NCBI RefSeq assembly: GCF_000026145.1
Contig: NC_009445.1
Coordinates: forward strand, 7,005,001 to 7,069,000
From: Bradyrhizobium sp. ORS 278
Lineage (GTDB): Bacteria; Pseudomonadota; Alphaproteobacteria; Rhizobiales; Xanthobacteraceae
DNA: 64,000 nucleotides
Direction: 5' to 3'
Shown here: in pieces, positions 37,472 to 47,461 of the stretch
Layout: the number at the start of each line of letters is the position of its first letter
Position numbering within the stretch: the first letter of the stretch is position 1
The notes under the pieces: model-generated
What the model was told of the DNA's origin: nothing
Database searches by the model: none
What the model saw: only the letters and a program-made list of their open reading frames with translations
Program-made: the position numbers and the translations under genes

Positions 37472-37777
37472 TCACGCCGCCGAGCGCTGGCGCATGCTTC
37501 GCATGACCACCAGGGCGCGCAACCAGCTGCCGATCGCGCAGCCGATGAGATAGGGCACGAACAGGATCAGCAGCAGCTCCAGCCAATAGCCGGCCCGGCC
37601 AGGCACCAGGCACGCCAGCGCGGTCGCCACCAGCGCTGCCGCGAGCGCCGCCAGCAGCCAGGTCAGCCAGCCCGAGACACTCGGGGCGCGATGCACCACG
37701 GCAACCCAGCCCATCGCCAGTCCGATGGCGAAGGCGCCAGCCAGCCAGGCCCAGTGGAAGGCAACGAAATACGCCAT
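37472..37777 (-). CDS. Small integral membrane protein next to an OmpA-family gene
   Basis: 101 residues with three hydrophobic helices (MAYFVAFHWAWLAGAFAIGLAMGWVAVV, WLTWLLAALAAALVATALACLV, YWLELLLILFVPYLIGCAIGSWLRALVV) and a short Arg-rich tail. It starts four bases after the stop of the BON-OmpA gene on the same strand, so the two are probably co-translated. The pairing suggests a shared envelope function. No named family was recognised. Confidence 0.75.
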   Translation of the reverse strand: MAYFVAFHWAWLAGAFAIGLAMGWVAVVHRAPSVSGWLTWLLAALAAALVATALACLVPGRAGYWLELLLILFVPYLIGCAIGSWLRALVVMRSMRQRSAA

Positions 37778-37781
37778 GACG

Positions 37782-39176
37782 TCACCTCACCACGAATTCG
37801 ATGCGCCGGTTCTGCGTCCGGCCCTCGGCGGTATCATTTGAAGCTATGGGCTGCGTGCTGCCATAGCCGATCGGCGTGAAGCGGTCGGCCGGCAACCCGG
37901 CCTTGACCAGATAATCAGCCACGGCCTGGGCGCGCTTCTGAGAGAGCACTTGATTGGCGGCTGAATCGCCCTCGGCGTCGGTGTGGCCGATGATGTCGAC
38001 ATTGGCGGTCGGACAGCGGAAGGCGATCTCGACCAGGCGGTCGAGCAGGCCGGTGGAGTCGCGGTCGAGGTCGCTGCGGCCGGTCTCGAAGCGGATCTTG
38101 GCCTTGCCGAGCAGGTCCGAGAACAGCTGCTGGCAGACGGTCGGATCGACCGGCGCCGCGGCCGGCTTGACCGTGATCTCGGCCTTCACCTGCCAGCCCT
38201 GCGGCACGTCCTTGGCGAGCCCTGTCCGGATCTGGGCGGCCGCCGCGTCATACAGCGCGTCGCCGGAGATCTTGATGTCGCGGTCCGACACCACCAGCGT
38301 GCCGGTCGAGAGCCGCGACAGCGCGCCGAGCGCCGGCACCACGGCGTTGACGAAATTGGCCGGCGCACCGACGCTGTTCTTGAGATTGTCGACGACCTTC
38401 TCGCTGAAGAATTTGCGCGACGACGAGCCGACCACGACCGCATGGATGTTCTCGTCGGGGACGTTGCCCGACAAGGTCACCGTGACAGCCACCGGATCCT
38501 TGTAGGCCTGGAAGATGTAGGGCGGCGCCCTGACCTCGTTGCTCGCCACCTTGAAGCCGTCCGGCAGCTTGGCCAGCGCAGTTGCGAGCGCCTCGCGGCC
38601 GCCGAGCTCGCGCGCCATGCCGGTCAGCGTGACATCGCCATCGGAGATCGTGAACTTGCCGTCCTTGAGCTTGCCGATCTGCCCGATCAGGAGCAGCGCG
38701 GCGTCCTCGAAGCGCGGCGGCGCGCCGCGCGCCAGCCCCATCTGATCGGCCACTTCGACGCCCGGCAGCGCCGCGCGCGTCGCCTCGACCAACCTGCCCT
38801 TCAGCGCCGGCAGCGGCGCATTGCCGCCGAGCGTCACCCGGACGACATCGCGCTCGGCCGACCACACAAACGGCTTGGCCTCGGGCACCAGCCTGGTCTG
38901 GTCGTTGACGAGACGCACGCCGGCCACCGCATCGACGGCGGCCACGGCGTCACGGCGGCCGGCCTCGGAGAACGCGTCGGCCCGCAGCGACACGTCACGA
39001 CCATCCACGGCAATGCTCGTCTTGTCGAGCACGGCCCCCTTGAGCGCGGCCGAACTGCGGCTTGCCAGATCATTCTCGAGCGGAACGGTGCTGGTCCAGG
39101 CGGCAAAGCCCCAAAGCACGATCAGCGGGATGACGCCGGGCCACCATTTGCCGCTCCACCTGAAAAGTCCGCGCAT
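37782..39176 (-). CDS. BON-domain and OmpA-domain envelope protein (ArfA-like)
   Basis: 464 residues. One N-terminal membrane anchor (about 14-29) is followed by several BON-like repeats (for example DGRDVSLRADAFSEAGRRDAV and RDIKISGDALYDAAAA). The C-terminal OmpA peptidoglycan-binding domain has IRFETGRSDLDRDSTGLLDRL, VDIIGHTDAEGDSAANQVLSQKRAQAV and a final NRRIEFVV. The domain order resembles mycobacterial ArfA. It probably tethers the inner membrane to peptidoglycan. It precedes a small membrane-protein gene by four bases. Confidence 0.9.
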   Translation of the reverse strand: MRGLFRWSGKWWPGVIPLIVLWGFAAWTSTVPLENDLASRSSAALKGAVLDKTSIAVDGRDVSLRADAFSEAGRRDAVAAVDAVAGVRLVNDQTRLVPEAKPFVWSAERDVVRVTLGGNAPLPALKGRLVEATRAALPGVEVADQMGLARGAPPRFEDAALLLIGQIGKLKDGKFTISDGDVTLTGMARELGGREALATALAKLPDGFKVASNEVRAPPYIFQAYKDPVAVTVTLSGNVPDENIHAVVVGSSSRKFFSEKVVDNLKNSVGAPANFVNAVVPALGALSRLSTGTLVVSDRDIKISGDALYDAAAAQIRTGLAKDVPQGWQVKAEITVKPAAAPVDPTVCQQLFSDLLGKAKIRFETGRSDLDRDSTGLLDRLVEIAFRCPTANVDIIGHTDAEGDSAANQVLSQKRAQAVADYLVKAGLPADRFTPIGYGSTQPIASNDTAEGRTQNRRIEFVVR

Positions 39177-39342
39177 TCGTCATCCGTCGCATCGAGGAAG
39201 CAGAGAGAAAACAAACCCTTGCAGGCCTGTCAAACCGGAAATGAAGAGCGCCGCAACGGGCCGTTGCGTGTCCCGGGCTAAGGTTTTCTTCAATCATTCG
39301 TCGGTAACCTTGTCCCGACAGTCACCGGGCCGCTTATTTCAG

Positions 39343-40401
39343 ATGAGGCGATTTCGCAAAACCTTTATCCGCGCCGGCCTGGAAGCGCTGTATCTCAGCG
39401 GAGCCCATGTCTGGCTGCGACCGATGTTCTCGGGCGTCGGCGCCATCTACACGCTGCACCATGTGCGGCCGCCGCGCGACGCCGATTTCCAGCCCAATTG
39501 CCACCTCGAGGTCACTCCCGACTTCCTGCGCGAAATGTTGTCGCACCTGCGCGACAACGACATCGACATCATCACGCTCGACGAGATGCATCACCGCCTG
39601 GTGGAGCGGAATTTCGCCCGCCGTTTTGCCTGCTTCACTTTCGACGACGGCTATCGCGACAACCGCGATTTCGCGCTTCCGGTCATGCGCGCGTTCGGCG
39701 CGCCGTTCACGATCTACGTGACGACCGATTTCGCCGGGGGTCGCGGGCGGCTGTGGTGGGTCACGCTCGAACGCATTGTGGCCAAGGCAGAGATGATCGA
39801 GGTCCAGATTGGCAGGCTCGCCTTGCGGCTCGACGCCTCGACCCCGGCCGCGAAATGCGTCACCTTCCAGCGCCTGCACGATTGGCTGCGCTCGCTGCCC
39901 GGCGACCACGACGTCCAACGCGAGATCAGCGCGCTGTGCGCGTGTCATGGCATTGACGAAACGTCGATCTGCCCGGAGCTCTGCATGTCCTGGGACGAAT
40001 TGCGGTCCCTCGCGGCCGAGCCGCTGGTTTCTATCGGAGCGCATTCGATCAGTCACTGCAATCTCGCCAAGCAGACCGAGGAGACCGCCCGGGTCGAGAT
40101 CGTCGACAGCCGCACTCGGATCGAGGCGGAGTTGCAGCGCCCGGTGCTGCACATGGCCTATCCGTATGGCGACCGCGCCGCTGCGTCCCAGCGCGAGTTC
40201 GTGCTGGCGGCAGCGGGCGGCTACAAGACGGCCGTCACGACGCGCCCCGGCATGATCTTCGCCGAGAGTGCGGAGCATCTCACCGCGCTGTCGCGTGTCT
40301 CACTCAACGGCCATTACCAGGATGCCCGCGTGCTGCCGGTGCTGACCTCCGGCGCCGCGACCGCGATGTGGAACGGCTTCCGCCGCATCGACGCGGCGTG
40401 A
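39343..40401 (+). CDS. Polysaccharide deacetylase family protein
   Basis: 352 residues of the NodB-homology (carbohydrate esterase 4) fold. The metal-site motif FACFTFDDGYRDN (TFDDG) and the second motif VSIGAHSISHCNL (HSxxH) are intact, and PYGDRAAAS follows. ATG at 39343 (MRRFRKTFIRAGLEALYL) is used; the frame is open for 520 bases upstream only because it lies opposite the BON-OmpA gene. No signal peptide is evident, so it may act in the cytoplasm on a glycan precursor. Substrate unknown. Confidence 0.88.
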   Translation: MRRFRKTFIRAGLEALYLSGAHVWLRPMFSGVGAIYTLHHVRPPRDADFQPNCHLEVTPDFLREMLSHLRDNDIDIITLDEMHHRLVERNFARRFACFTFDDGYRDNRDFALPVMRAFGAPFTIYVTTDFAGGRGRLWWVTLERIVAKAEMIEVQIGRLALRLDASTPAAKCVTFQRLHDWLRSLPGDHDVQREISALCACHGIDETSICPELCMSWDELRSLAAEPLVSIGAHSISHCNLAKQTEETARVEIVDSRTRIEAELQRPVLHMAYPYGDRAAASQREFVLAAAGGYKTAVTTRPGMIFAESAEHLTALSRVSLNGHYQDARVLPVLTSGAATAMWNGFRRIDAA

Positions 40402-40521
40402 GCCCCTGCCCGACCAACGTCCCGCTGCAGTTGAACCGCGCCGCATTCATGCGGCTGCGTCTCACTTGACAGCGCCGGCGCCTCCCGCTCACAAGCGCCA
40501 TCGACAACAACGGGAGGCATC

Positions 40522-41331
40522 ATGCTCAAGAATTTGTTCTCGCTCGACGGGCGCGTCGCGCTCGTGACCGGCGGCTCGCGCGGCATCGGCAAGATGATCG
40601 CGTCCGGTCTGCTCGCGCATGGCGCGGCGCGGGTCTACATCACCGCGCGCAAGGCCGGACCGTGCGAGGAGACCGCCAAGGCCTTGACGGCCGAGTATGG
40701 CGGCGAATGCATCGCGCTGCCGATCGACATCTCGACCATGGCCGGCATCGACCTGCTCGCGGCCGAGATCAAGACGCGTGAGCCGAAGCTCGACATCCTC
40801 GTCAACAATGCGGGCGCTGCCTGGGGCGCCGAGTTCGACGAGTTTCCGGAGAGCGGCTGGGACAAGGTGATGAACCTCAACGTCAAGACGCCGTTCTTCC
40901 TGACCAAGGCGCTGGCGGCGCCGCTGCGCGCGGCTGCGAGCGCCGAGCGGCCGTCCAAGGTGATCAACATCGCCTCGATCGACGGCATCTTCGTCAACCC
41001 GCTGGAGACCTATTCCTACGCCGCGAGCAAGTCCGGCCTGATCCATCTGACGCGGCGCATGGCGGCGAAGCTGATCAAGGACCACATCGTCGTGACGGCG
41101 ATCGCGCCGGGGCCGTTCAAGTCCGACATGAACAAGGCGGCCCGCGACCACGCCGACGAGGTCGCGACGCGCGTGCCCGCGGGCCGCATCGGCACCGACG
41201 AGGACATGGCGGGCACCGCGATCTTCCTGGCGTCGCGCGCAGGCGACTACGTGGTGGGCAACACGATCGCGGTCGACGGCGGGATCGTCTACGCGAACCC
41301 GGGCATTCCGGGCGCGGGCTGGGATAGTTGA
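40522..41331 (+). CDS. Short-chain dehydrogenase/reductase (RhlG-like)
   Basis: 269 residues of a classical SDR: TGGSRGIGKMIA at about 16-27, NNAG at about 95-98, INIASIDG with YSYAASKSG for the catalytic Ser/Tyr/Lys, and PGPFKSDM. The length and the split INIASIDGIFVNPLETYSYAASK resemble RhlG/3-oxoacyl reductase-type SDRs. GGGAGGCATC before ATG 40522 is a strong ribosome-binding site. It lies beyond boxB and reads the opposite way, so a role in benzoate breakdown is not implied. Confidence 0.88.
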   Translation: MLKNLFSLDGRVALVTGGSRGIGKMIASGLLAHGAARVYITARKAGPCEETAKALTAEYGGECIALPIDISTMAGIDLLAAEIKTREPKLDILVNNAGAAWGAEFDEFPESGWDKVMNLNVKTPFFLTKALAAPLRAAASAERPSKVINIASIDGIFVNPLETYSYAASKSGLIHLTRRMAAKLIKDHIVVTAIAPGPFKSDMNKAARDHADEVATRVPAGRIGTDEDMAGTAIFLASRAGDYVVGNTIAVDGGIVYANPGIPGAGWDS

Positions 41332-41355
41332 GGGCTGCACTGGAGCCACATCAAC

Positions 41356-41481
41356 GGTGTCGTCCCGGCGAACGCCGGGACCCATAGCCACCGATGCTGG
41401 TTGTCAGGCACGGCGGCGGCCACTTTGCTCTCACCGCCACATCACGCGGTATGCCTCCCGGCTCAAGGCCGGGACGACACC
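41356..41481. repeat. Palindromic dispersed repeat, family A (copy 4)
   Basis: The arms are GGTGTCGTCCCGGCGAACG and the inverted CAAGGCCGGGACGACACC, about 126 bp overall. It fills the convergent gap between the SDR gene and boxB. Confidence 0.85.
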
Positions 41482-41510
41482 GGTTTTAGGACTGCGCGAG
41501 GTGATCGAGC

Positions 41511-42962
<1,452 letters not shown>

Positions 42963-42990
42963 GGCGTGCCTCCCTGAAACCTTTCCGGTG

Positions 42991-43071
42991 GTCATGCCCG
43001 GCCTTGTTCCGGGCATCCACGTCGTGCGAGCTGCTTGGCTCGTGGATGGCCGGGTCAAGCCCGGCCATGAC
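42991..43071. repeat. Palindromic dispersed repeat, family E (copy 1), inside the box operon
   Basis: The arms are GTCATGCCCGGCCTTGTTC and the inverted GTCAAGCCCGGCCATGAC, with inner CATCCACG and CGTGGATG. It separates boxC from boxB. A related copy is at 45687-45769. Confidence 0.88.
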
Positions 43072-43081
43072 GGATGAGAAC

Positions 43082-44770
43082 TTAAACGCGGGTCATGTCG
43101 TATTGCGGCCGCTCGCCGGTGCCGTAGCGCCGGAGTGCGCCGTCCTCGCCGACCGCGTTGGGCCGCTGGAAGATCCAGTTCTGCCAGGCGGTGAGGCGGG
43201 CGAAGATCTTCGATTCCATCGTCTCGGGACCGGCGAAGCGCAGATTGGCTTCGAGACCGGTGAGACTGTCGGGCGAGAAGCTGGCGCGCTCCTCGAGGAA
43301 CACACGGATCTCGTCCTCCCAGTCGATGTCATCCAGCGCGAAGGTGACGAGGCCGAGCTCCTCGGCGTCCTCAGCCTCGAGCGGCTTGCCGACCTGCTCG
43401 TGCACGCGCGCGAGCCCGTTGGGATCGTCGAGGAAGCGCGACTGCAGCCGCGTCAGGCCGTGGCTCATCGGATAGGGGCCGAAATTCATCGCCGACAATT
43501 CGATCGACGGCGCCGGGCGGTTGTCGCCCTGAATGGTGCCGATCAGCATGTAGGAGCGGTCGGAAGCGAACACGAGTTCGGCCAAGGTGCCGGCGAAGCA
43601 GGAGCCGGGCTCGACCAGCGTGACCAGCGTGCGCGACGTCACGTCGATGCGCTTGAGCACGCGCTTCCAGTAGTGCCTGATTTCGTTGACCAGCCAGTGC
43701 GCCTTGTTGGCTTCGAGGAAGGCGTCGTAGGCCAGGACCTGGGAGTTCTCGCCCTGAGACTTGAACACGAGCATCGCGATGCCGAGTTCGTTGATGCGCA
43801 GATGCAGGATGGCATCATCGAGCTCGCGCGCGACCTGCAGCGGCCAGAACGACGCGCCCTGCCCGATCATGCCGTCGATGTCGGCCGGCGGCGCCGCCTC
43901 GGGTGCTGAGATCGTGATGGTCGCGATACGGGCGACGCGGTCGATGTCGACATTGACGAAGCCGTAGCGCACGCTGGACGCATCGACCACGCGCTTGAGC
44001 GGCGTCAGCGCAACGCCCTTGCCGCTGCCGTTGCGCTTCGAGGCGGCCGCGAATTCCTTGGCGCGCTCGGCGACCTTGGCATCGACCTTGGAGTTCGGCG
44101 CGATCTCGTCGACCAGGCGCCACTGCACGGCGCGCTTGCCCTTGACGCCCTCCTCCGTGGTGCAGAATGCGTCCGCACGATCGCGGCGCACCTTGCGCTT
44201 GTCGACGACGCGGGTGAGACCGCCTGTGCCCGGCAGCACCGCCAGCAGCGGCACCTCCGGCAGCGACACCGACGACGAGCCGTCATCGGCGAGGATGATG
44301 TGGTCGGTGGCGAGCGCGAGCTCATAGCCGCCGCCGGCCGCGGTGCCGTTGACGACGGTGATGAAGCGCTGGCCGGAATTCTCGCTCGAATCCTCGAAGC
44401 CGTTGCGGGTTTCGTTGGTGAATTTGCAGAAGTTCACCTTGTGGGCGTGGGTGGCGCCCGCGAGCATGCGGATGTTGGCGCCGGCGCAGAACACGCGCGG
44501 CTTGGCCGAGCGCAGCACCACGACCTTCACTTGCGGGTGCTCGAAGCGCAGCCGCTGCACGGCGTCGGCGAGCTCGATGTCGACGCCGAGATCATAGGAA
44601 TTGAGCTTGAGCTGGTAGCCCTCGAACAGGCCGCCATTCTCGTCGACGTCCATGGCGAGCGTCGCCACCTCGCCGTCGATCGAGAGCTTCCAATGCTTGT
44701 AGCGGGAGGGATCGGTCTGGAAATCGATGAACGTCTTGCCTCCCGCGAGCACGCGGTCTTCCCCGGCCAT
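43082..44770 (-). CDS. boxC: 2,3-epoxybenzoyl-CoA dihydrolase
   Basis: Opens the epoxidised ring of benzoyl-CoA. 562 residues with two crotonase-fold halves. The first has GGLFEGYQLKLNSYDLGVDIELADAVQRLRF, KPRVFCAGANIRML and VNGTAAGGGYELALATDHIILADD. The second has EPGSCFAGTLAELVFASDRSYML. The start MAGEDRVLAGGK at 44770 has AAGGGTGG upstream; a longer frame runs into the regulatory region. The length (about 550) and double-domain form are diagnostic of BoxC. Confidence 0.96.
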   Translation of the reverse strand: MAGEDRVLAGGKTFIDFQTDPSRYKHWKLSIDGEVATLAMDVDENGGLFEGYQLKLNSYDLGVDIELADAVQRLRFEHPQVKVVVLRSAKPRVFCAGANIRMLAGATHAHKVNFCKFTNETRNGFEDSSENSGQRFITVVNGTAAGGGYELALATDHIILADDGSSSVSLPEVPLLAVLPGTGGLTRVVDKRKVRRDRADAFCTTEEGVKGKRAVQWRLVDEIAPNSKVDAKVAERAKEFAAASKRNGSGKGVALTPLKRVVDASSVRYGFVNVDIDRVARIATITISAPEAAPPADIDGMIGQGASFWPLQVARELDDAILHLRINELGIAMLVFKSQGENSQVLAYDAFLEANKAHWLVNEIRHYWKRVLKRIDVTSRTLVTLVEPGSCFAGTLAELVFASDRSYMLIGTIQGDNRPAPSIELSAMNFGPYPMSHGLTRLQSRFLDDPNGLARVHEQVGKPLEAEDAEELGLVTFALDDIDWEDEIRVFLEERASFSPDSLTGLEANLRFAGPETMESKIFARLTAWQNWIFQRPNAVGEDGALRRYGTGERPQYDMTRV

Positions 44771-44804
44771 GAGCCACCCTTGCGTTGGAGTGCTTATCGT
44801 TGAG

Positions 44805-44875
44805 ATGCACAATAATTCATGTTTCGGCCGCCGTCTATCGCGAAAAGCCGAAACATGCACTTTGTTTCATGTTCG
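44805..44875. promoter_or_regulatory. Inverted and direct repeats upstream of boxC, candidate BoxR site
   Basis: CATGTTTCGGC (44818-44828) and GCCGAAACATG (44847-44857) form a perfect 11-bp inverted repeat with 18 bases between. Superimposed on it are two direct copies of ATGCAC-N7-CATGTT (starting at 44805 and 44855). They lie 35-105 bases before boxC. The second copy runs into the 3' end of the hydrolase gene. Confidence 0.6.
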
Positions 44876-45670
44876 TGATCTCGGCGTCGGCAAGGTGGCC
44901 GCCGCGAACTCGGCGATGACCCGCAAGGTCGCGTCCGGCGCCTCGCGATGCGGGGAATGGCCGGTGCTGGGCAGCATCGTCACCTCGACCGGGCAGTAGC
45001 ACTCCTCCTGGATGATCTCGACCTGGCGGACGGTGCCGTATTGGTCATCGACGCCCTGGATGACCGCGACCGGGACACGGATATGAGCGAGGTCGGCGGT
45101 GATGTCCCAGGCGCGGAACGCCGGATCGAGCCAGGCGCCGTTCCAGCCATGAAACGCGTTGTCGACATCCTTGTGCCAGCGCGCCAGCCTGGCGCGCAGC
45201 TCGGTGGTCTCATAGGCGGCCTTGATCGCGGCGATCGACGACACCGAAACATCCTCGACGATGACATGCGGCGCGATCAGGACGATGCCGTCGAGGCGGT
45301 GGTCGACGTGGCTGCCGGCGTAGATCGCAGCGATCGAAGCGCCATCGGAATGGCCGACGAGCAGACCGCGCTGGAAGCCAATGAGGTCGAGCAGTTTTGG
45401 CAGCACCTCGCGGGCCTCGCGCTGCATGTAGTCGAGCGGGCGCGGCAGGGGCACCGGGGTGGAGGCGCCATAGCCGGCACGGGAATAGGCGAACACGGAG
45501 GCGCCCGTGGCGGATTGCAGCTTGTCGGGAAAATCGCCCCACAGGCCGACCGAGCCGAGGCCTTCATGCAGCAGCACGATGCACGGGGCGCCGGATGGCT
45601 GCGGACCGATCAAGCGATATTCGAGTGAGGCGCCGTCGATGGCGAGGAAGCCGTTAGCTTCGAGCGTCAT
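44867..45670 (-). CDS. Alpha/beta hydrolase of the box cluster
   Basis: 267 residues of the alpha/beta-hydrolase fold. The nucleophile elbow is GHSDGAS (about residues 103-109), preceded by the oxyanion segment LLHEGLGSVGLWGDF. The acid is near QGVDDQYGT and the catalytic His is in PSTGHSPHREAP. Similar hydrolases occur in box clusters and could hydrolyse a CoA ester or lactone intermediate; the substrate is not established. It lies between bclA and boxC and is followed by the candidate boxC operator. Confidence 0.9.
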   Translation of the reverse strand: MTLEANGFLAIDGASLEYRLIGPQPSGAPCIVLLHEGLGSVGLWGDFPDKLQSATGASVFAYSRAGYGASTPVPLPRPLDYMQREAREVLPKLLDLIGFQRGLLVGHSDGASIAAIYAGSHVDHRLDGIVLIAPHVIVEDVSVSSIAAIKAAYETTELRARLARWHKDVDNAFHGWNGAWLDPAFRAWDITADLAHIRVPVAVIQGVDDQYGTVRQVEIIQEECYCPVEVTMLPSTGHSPHREAPDATLRVIAEFAAATLPTPRSRT

Positions 45671-45686
45671 GCGCTATTCTCTCCTT

Positions 45687-45769
45687 CGTCATGCCCGGGC
45701 TTGATCCGGGCATCCACGTCTTTCCTTCTCGCAGAGAGATGGATGGCCGGGTCAAGCCCTGCAATGACG
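45687..45769. repeat. Palindromic dispersed repeat, family E (copy 2), inside the box operon
   Basis: The arms are CGTCATGCCCGGGCTTGATC and the inverted GGGTCAAGCCCTGCAATGACG (one mismatched arm base pair). It separates the alpha/beta hydrolase from bclA. Confidence 0.85.
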
Positions 45770-45809
45770 ACGACTAACAGCAGGGCCAACTCACGGGCAG
45801 GAAGACCAA

Positions 45810-47351
45810 CTACTGACTCGCTCCCTCGCGCAGCTTGAAGCGCTGGATCTTGCCGGTGGCGGTCTTTGGCAAGGACTCCACCACCTCGATCCAGCGCGGG
45901 TATTTCCAAGGGCCGATCTTCTGCTTCACGTGCTCCTTCAGCGCCTCGTGCAAGGTCGCGCGATCGACGCTCGGGCGCAGCACGACATAGGCCTTCGGCT
46001 TCAGCAGTCCTTCGGGATCCGCGTCGGGCACGACGGCGGCTTCGAGCACGGACGGATGCGTGATCAGCGCGCTCTCGACCTCGAACGGCGACACCCAGAT
46101 GCCGGAGACCTTGAACATGTCGTCGGAGCGGCCGCAGAAGGTGTAGCGGCCCTCGGCGTCGCGGACATATTTGTCGCCGGTGCGCGTCCAGTAGCCCTCA
46201 AAGGTCGACCGCGTCTTGTGGCGCTGATTCCAATAGCCCTCGCCGGCCGAGGGCGCGTGCACCAGCATCTCGCCGACCTCGCCGTCCGGGACATCCTGGC
46301 CCGCTTCGTTGACGAGACGCACCTGATAGCCCGGCACCGGACGCCCCGAGGAGCCGTATTTGATGTCGCCGGGCGCGTTCGACAGGAAGATGTGCAACAA
46401 CTCGGTCGAGCCGACGCCATCGAGAATGTCGACGCCGAAGCGCGCCTTCCAGGCGTTGCCGACCGACTCCGGCAGCGCTTCTCCGGCGGAGGTACAGATG
46501 CGCAACGCGTTGCCGGCCTTCTCATGGCGCAGCGACTCGTCGTGGAGCATCGCCGCGAACAAGGTCGGCACACCGTAGAAGATGGTCGGGTTGTAGCGGT
46601 TCATCAGCTTGAACATCAACGCCGGCGTCGGCCGCTCGGAGTTGAGGATCGTGGTGGCGCCGACCGACAAGGGGAAGGTCAGCGCATTGCCGAGACCATA
46701 GGCGAAGAACAGTTTTGCGGCGGACAGGCAGATGTCGCTTTCGCGGATGCCGAGCACCTGCTTGGCATAGGTCTCGGCGGTCGCCGCGAGATTGCCGTGC
46801 AGATGGCGCACGCCCTTGGGCATGCCGGTCGAGCCCGACGAGTACAGCCAGAACGCCGGCTCGTCCTCGTGGGTCGCCACCGTCTCGAACTGATCGCTCT
46901 CACCGGCAAGTTCTTCCGACAGCAGCTTGTGGCCGAAGGCGTTCGTGCCGGAGACCACGACGCAATCGAGATCGGGCATCCGCCCCCCGACGATGTCCTT
47001 CACCGCCGGATAAAGCGCCTCGGACACGAACAGCACCCGGGCGCGGCAGTCCGCCAGCACATAGGCGTATTGCTCCGTCGTCAGCAAAGTGTTGAGCGGC
47101 ACCGGGACGATGCCGGCGCGCATCGCGCCGAGGAACACCGCCGGGAAATCCACCGTGTCGAGCATGATCATCGCCACGCGCTCCTCGCGGCGGACGCCGA
47201 GGCGGCGCAGCATGTTGGCGACGCGGAAGGACTGCTGCTGCAGACCGCGATAGGTCAGCTCGGAGACCGTGTCCGTGTAGGCGAGCTTGTCGCCACGTCC
47301 GGCCTCGACATTGCGGTCAAGCAGCCATGACACCGCATTGTACGACTTCAC
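45810..47351 (-). CDS. bclA: Benzoate-CoA ligase
   Basis: Activates benzoate to benzoyl-CoA with ATP, the first step of the box pathway. 513 residues of the AMP-forming family: FWLYSSGSTGMPKGVRHLHG (P-loop), ICTSAGEALPESVG, DGVGSTELLHIFLSN, YWTRTGDKYVRD, FCGRSDDMFKVSGIWVSPFEVES, and the C-terminal lysine in LPKTATGKIQRFKLRE. The LFFAYGLGNALTFPLSVGATTIL stretch is typical of benzoate and 4-hydroxybenzoate CoA ligases. The GTG start at 47351 is supported by GGGGGAGGGAACG; the frame is open further upstream through the promoter. It is divergent from boxR. Confidence 0.95.
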   Translation of the reverse strand: MKSYNAVSWLLDRNVEAGRGDKLAYTDTVSELTYRGLQQQSFRVANMLRRLGVRREERVAMIMLDTVDFPAVFLGAMRAGIVPVPLNTLLTTEQYAYVLADCRARVLFVSEALYPAVKDIVGGRMPDLDCVVVSGTNAFGHKLLSEELAGESDQFETVATHEDEPAFWLYSSGSTGMPKGVRHLHGNLAATAETYAKQVLGIRESDICLSAAKLFFAYGLGNALTFPLSVGATTILNSERPTPALMFKLMNRYNPTIFYGVPTLFAAMLHDESLRHEKAGNALRICTSAGEALPESVGNAWKARFGVDILDGVGSTELLHIFLSNAPGDIKYGSSGRPVPGYQVRLVNEAGQDVPDGEVGEMLVHAPSAGEGYWNQRHKTRSTFEGYWTRTGDKYVRDAEGRYTFCGRSDDMFKVSGIWVSPFEVESALITHPSVLEAAVVPDADPEGLLKPKAYVVLRPSVDRATLHEALKEHVKQKIGPWKYPRWIEVVESLPKTATGKIQRFKLREGASQ

Positions 47352-47372
47352 GGCGTTCCCTCCCCCGATTTT

Positions 47373-47386
47373 TGAATTATAATTCA
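47373..47386. promoter_or_regulatory. Palindrome in the boxR-bclA divergent promoter region
   Basis: TGAATTATAATTCA is a perfect 14-bp palindrome in the 110-bp divergent gap, 22 bases before the bclA start. A TTGACA element for bclA transcription lies at about 47418-47413. AT-rich and symmetric, it is a candidate regulator site, but its sequence is only loosely like the repeats before boxC. Confidence 0.5.
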
Positions 47387-47461
47387 TAGAAGGCCACCAA
47401 CGGCGCTTGCTGTCAATCCTCTCCGGCATTATGTTTCCGCTTCAAAAGAAGTCAGAGGGAC

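Noticed and set aside
38821..39342. Longer polysaccharide deacetylase start
   Set aside because: The extra frame is the reverse side of the BON-OmpA gene and has no deacetylase or signal-peptide character.
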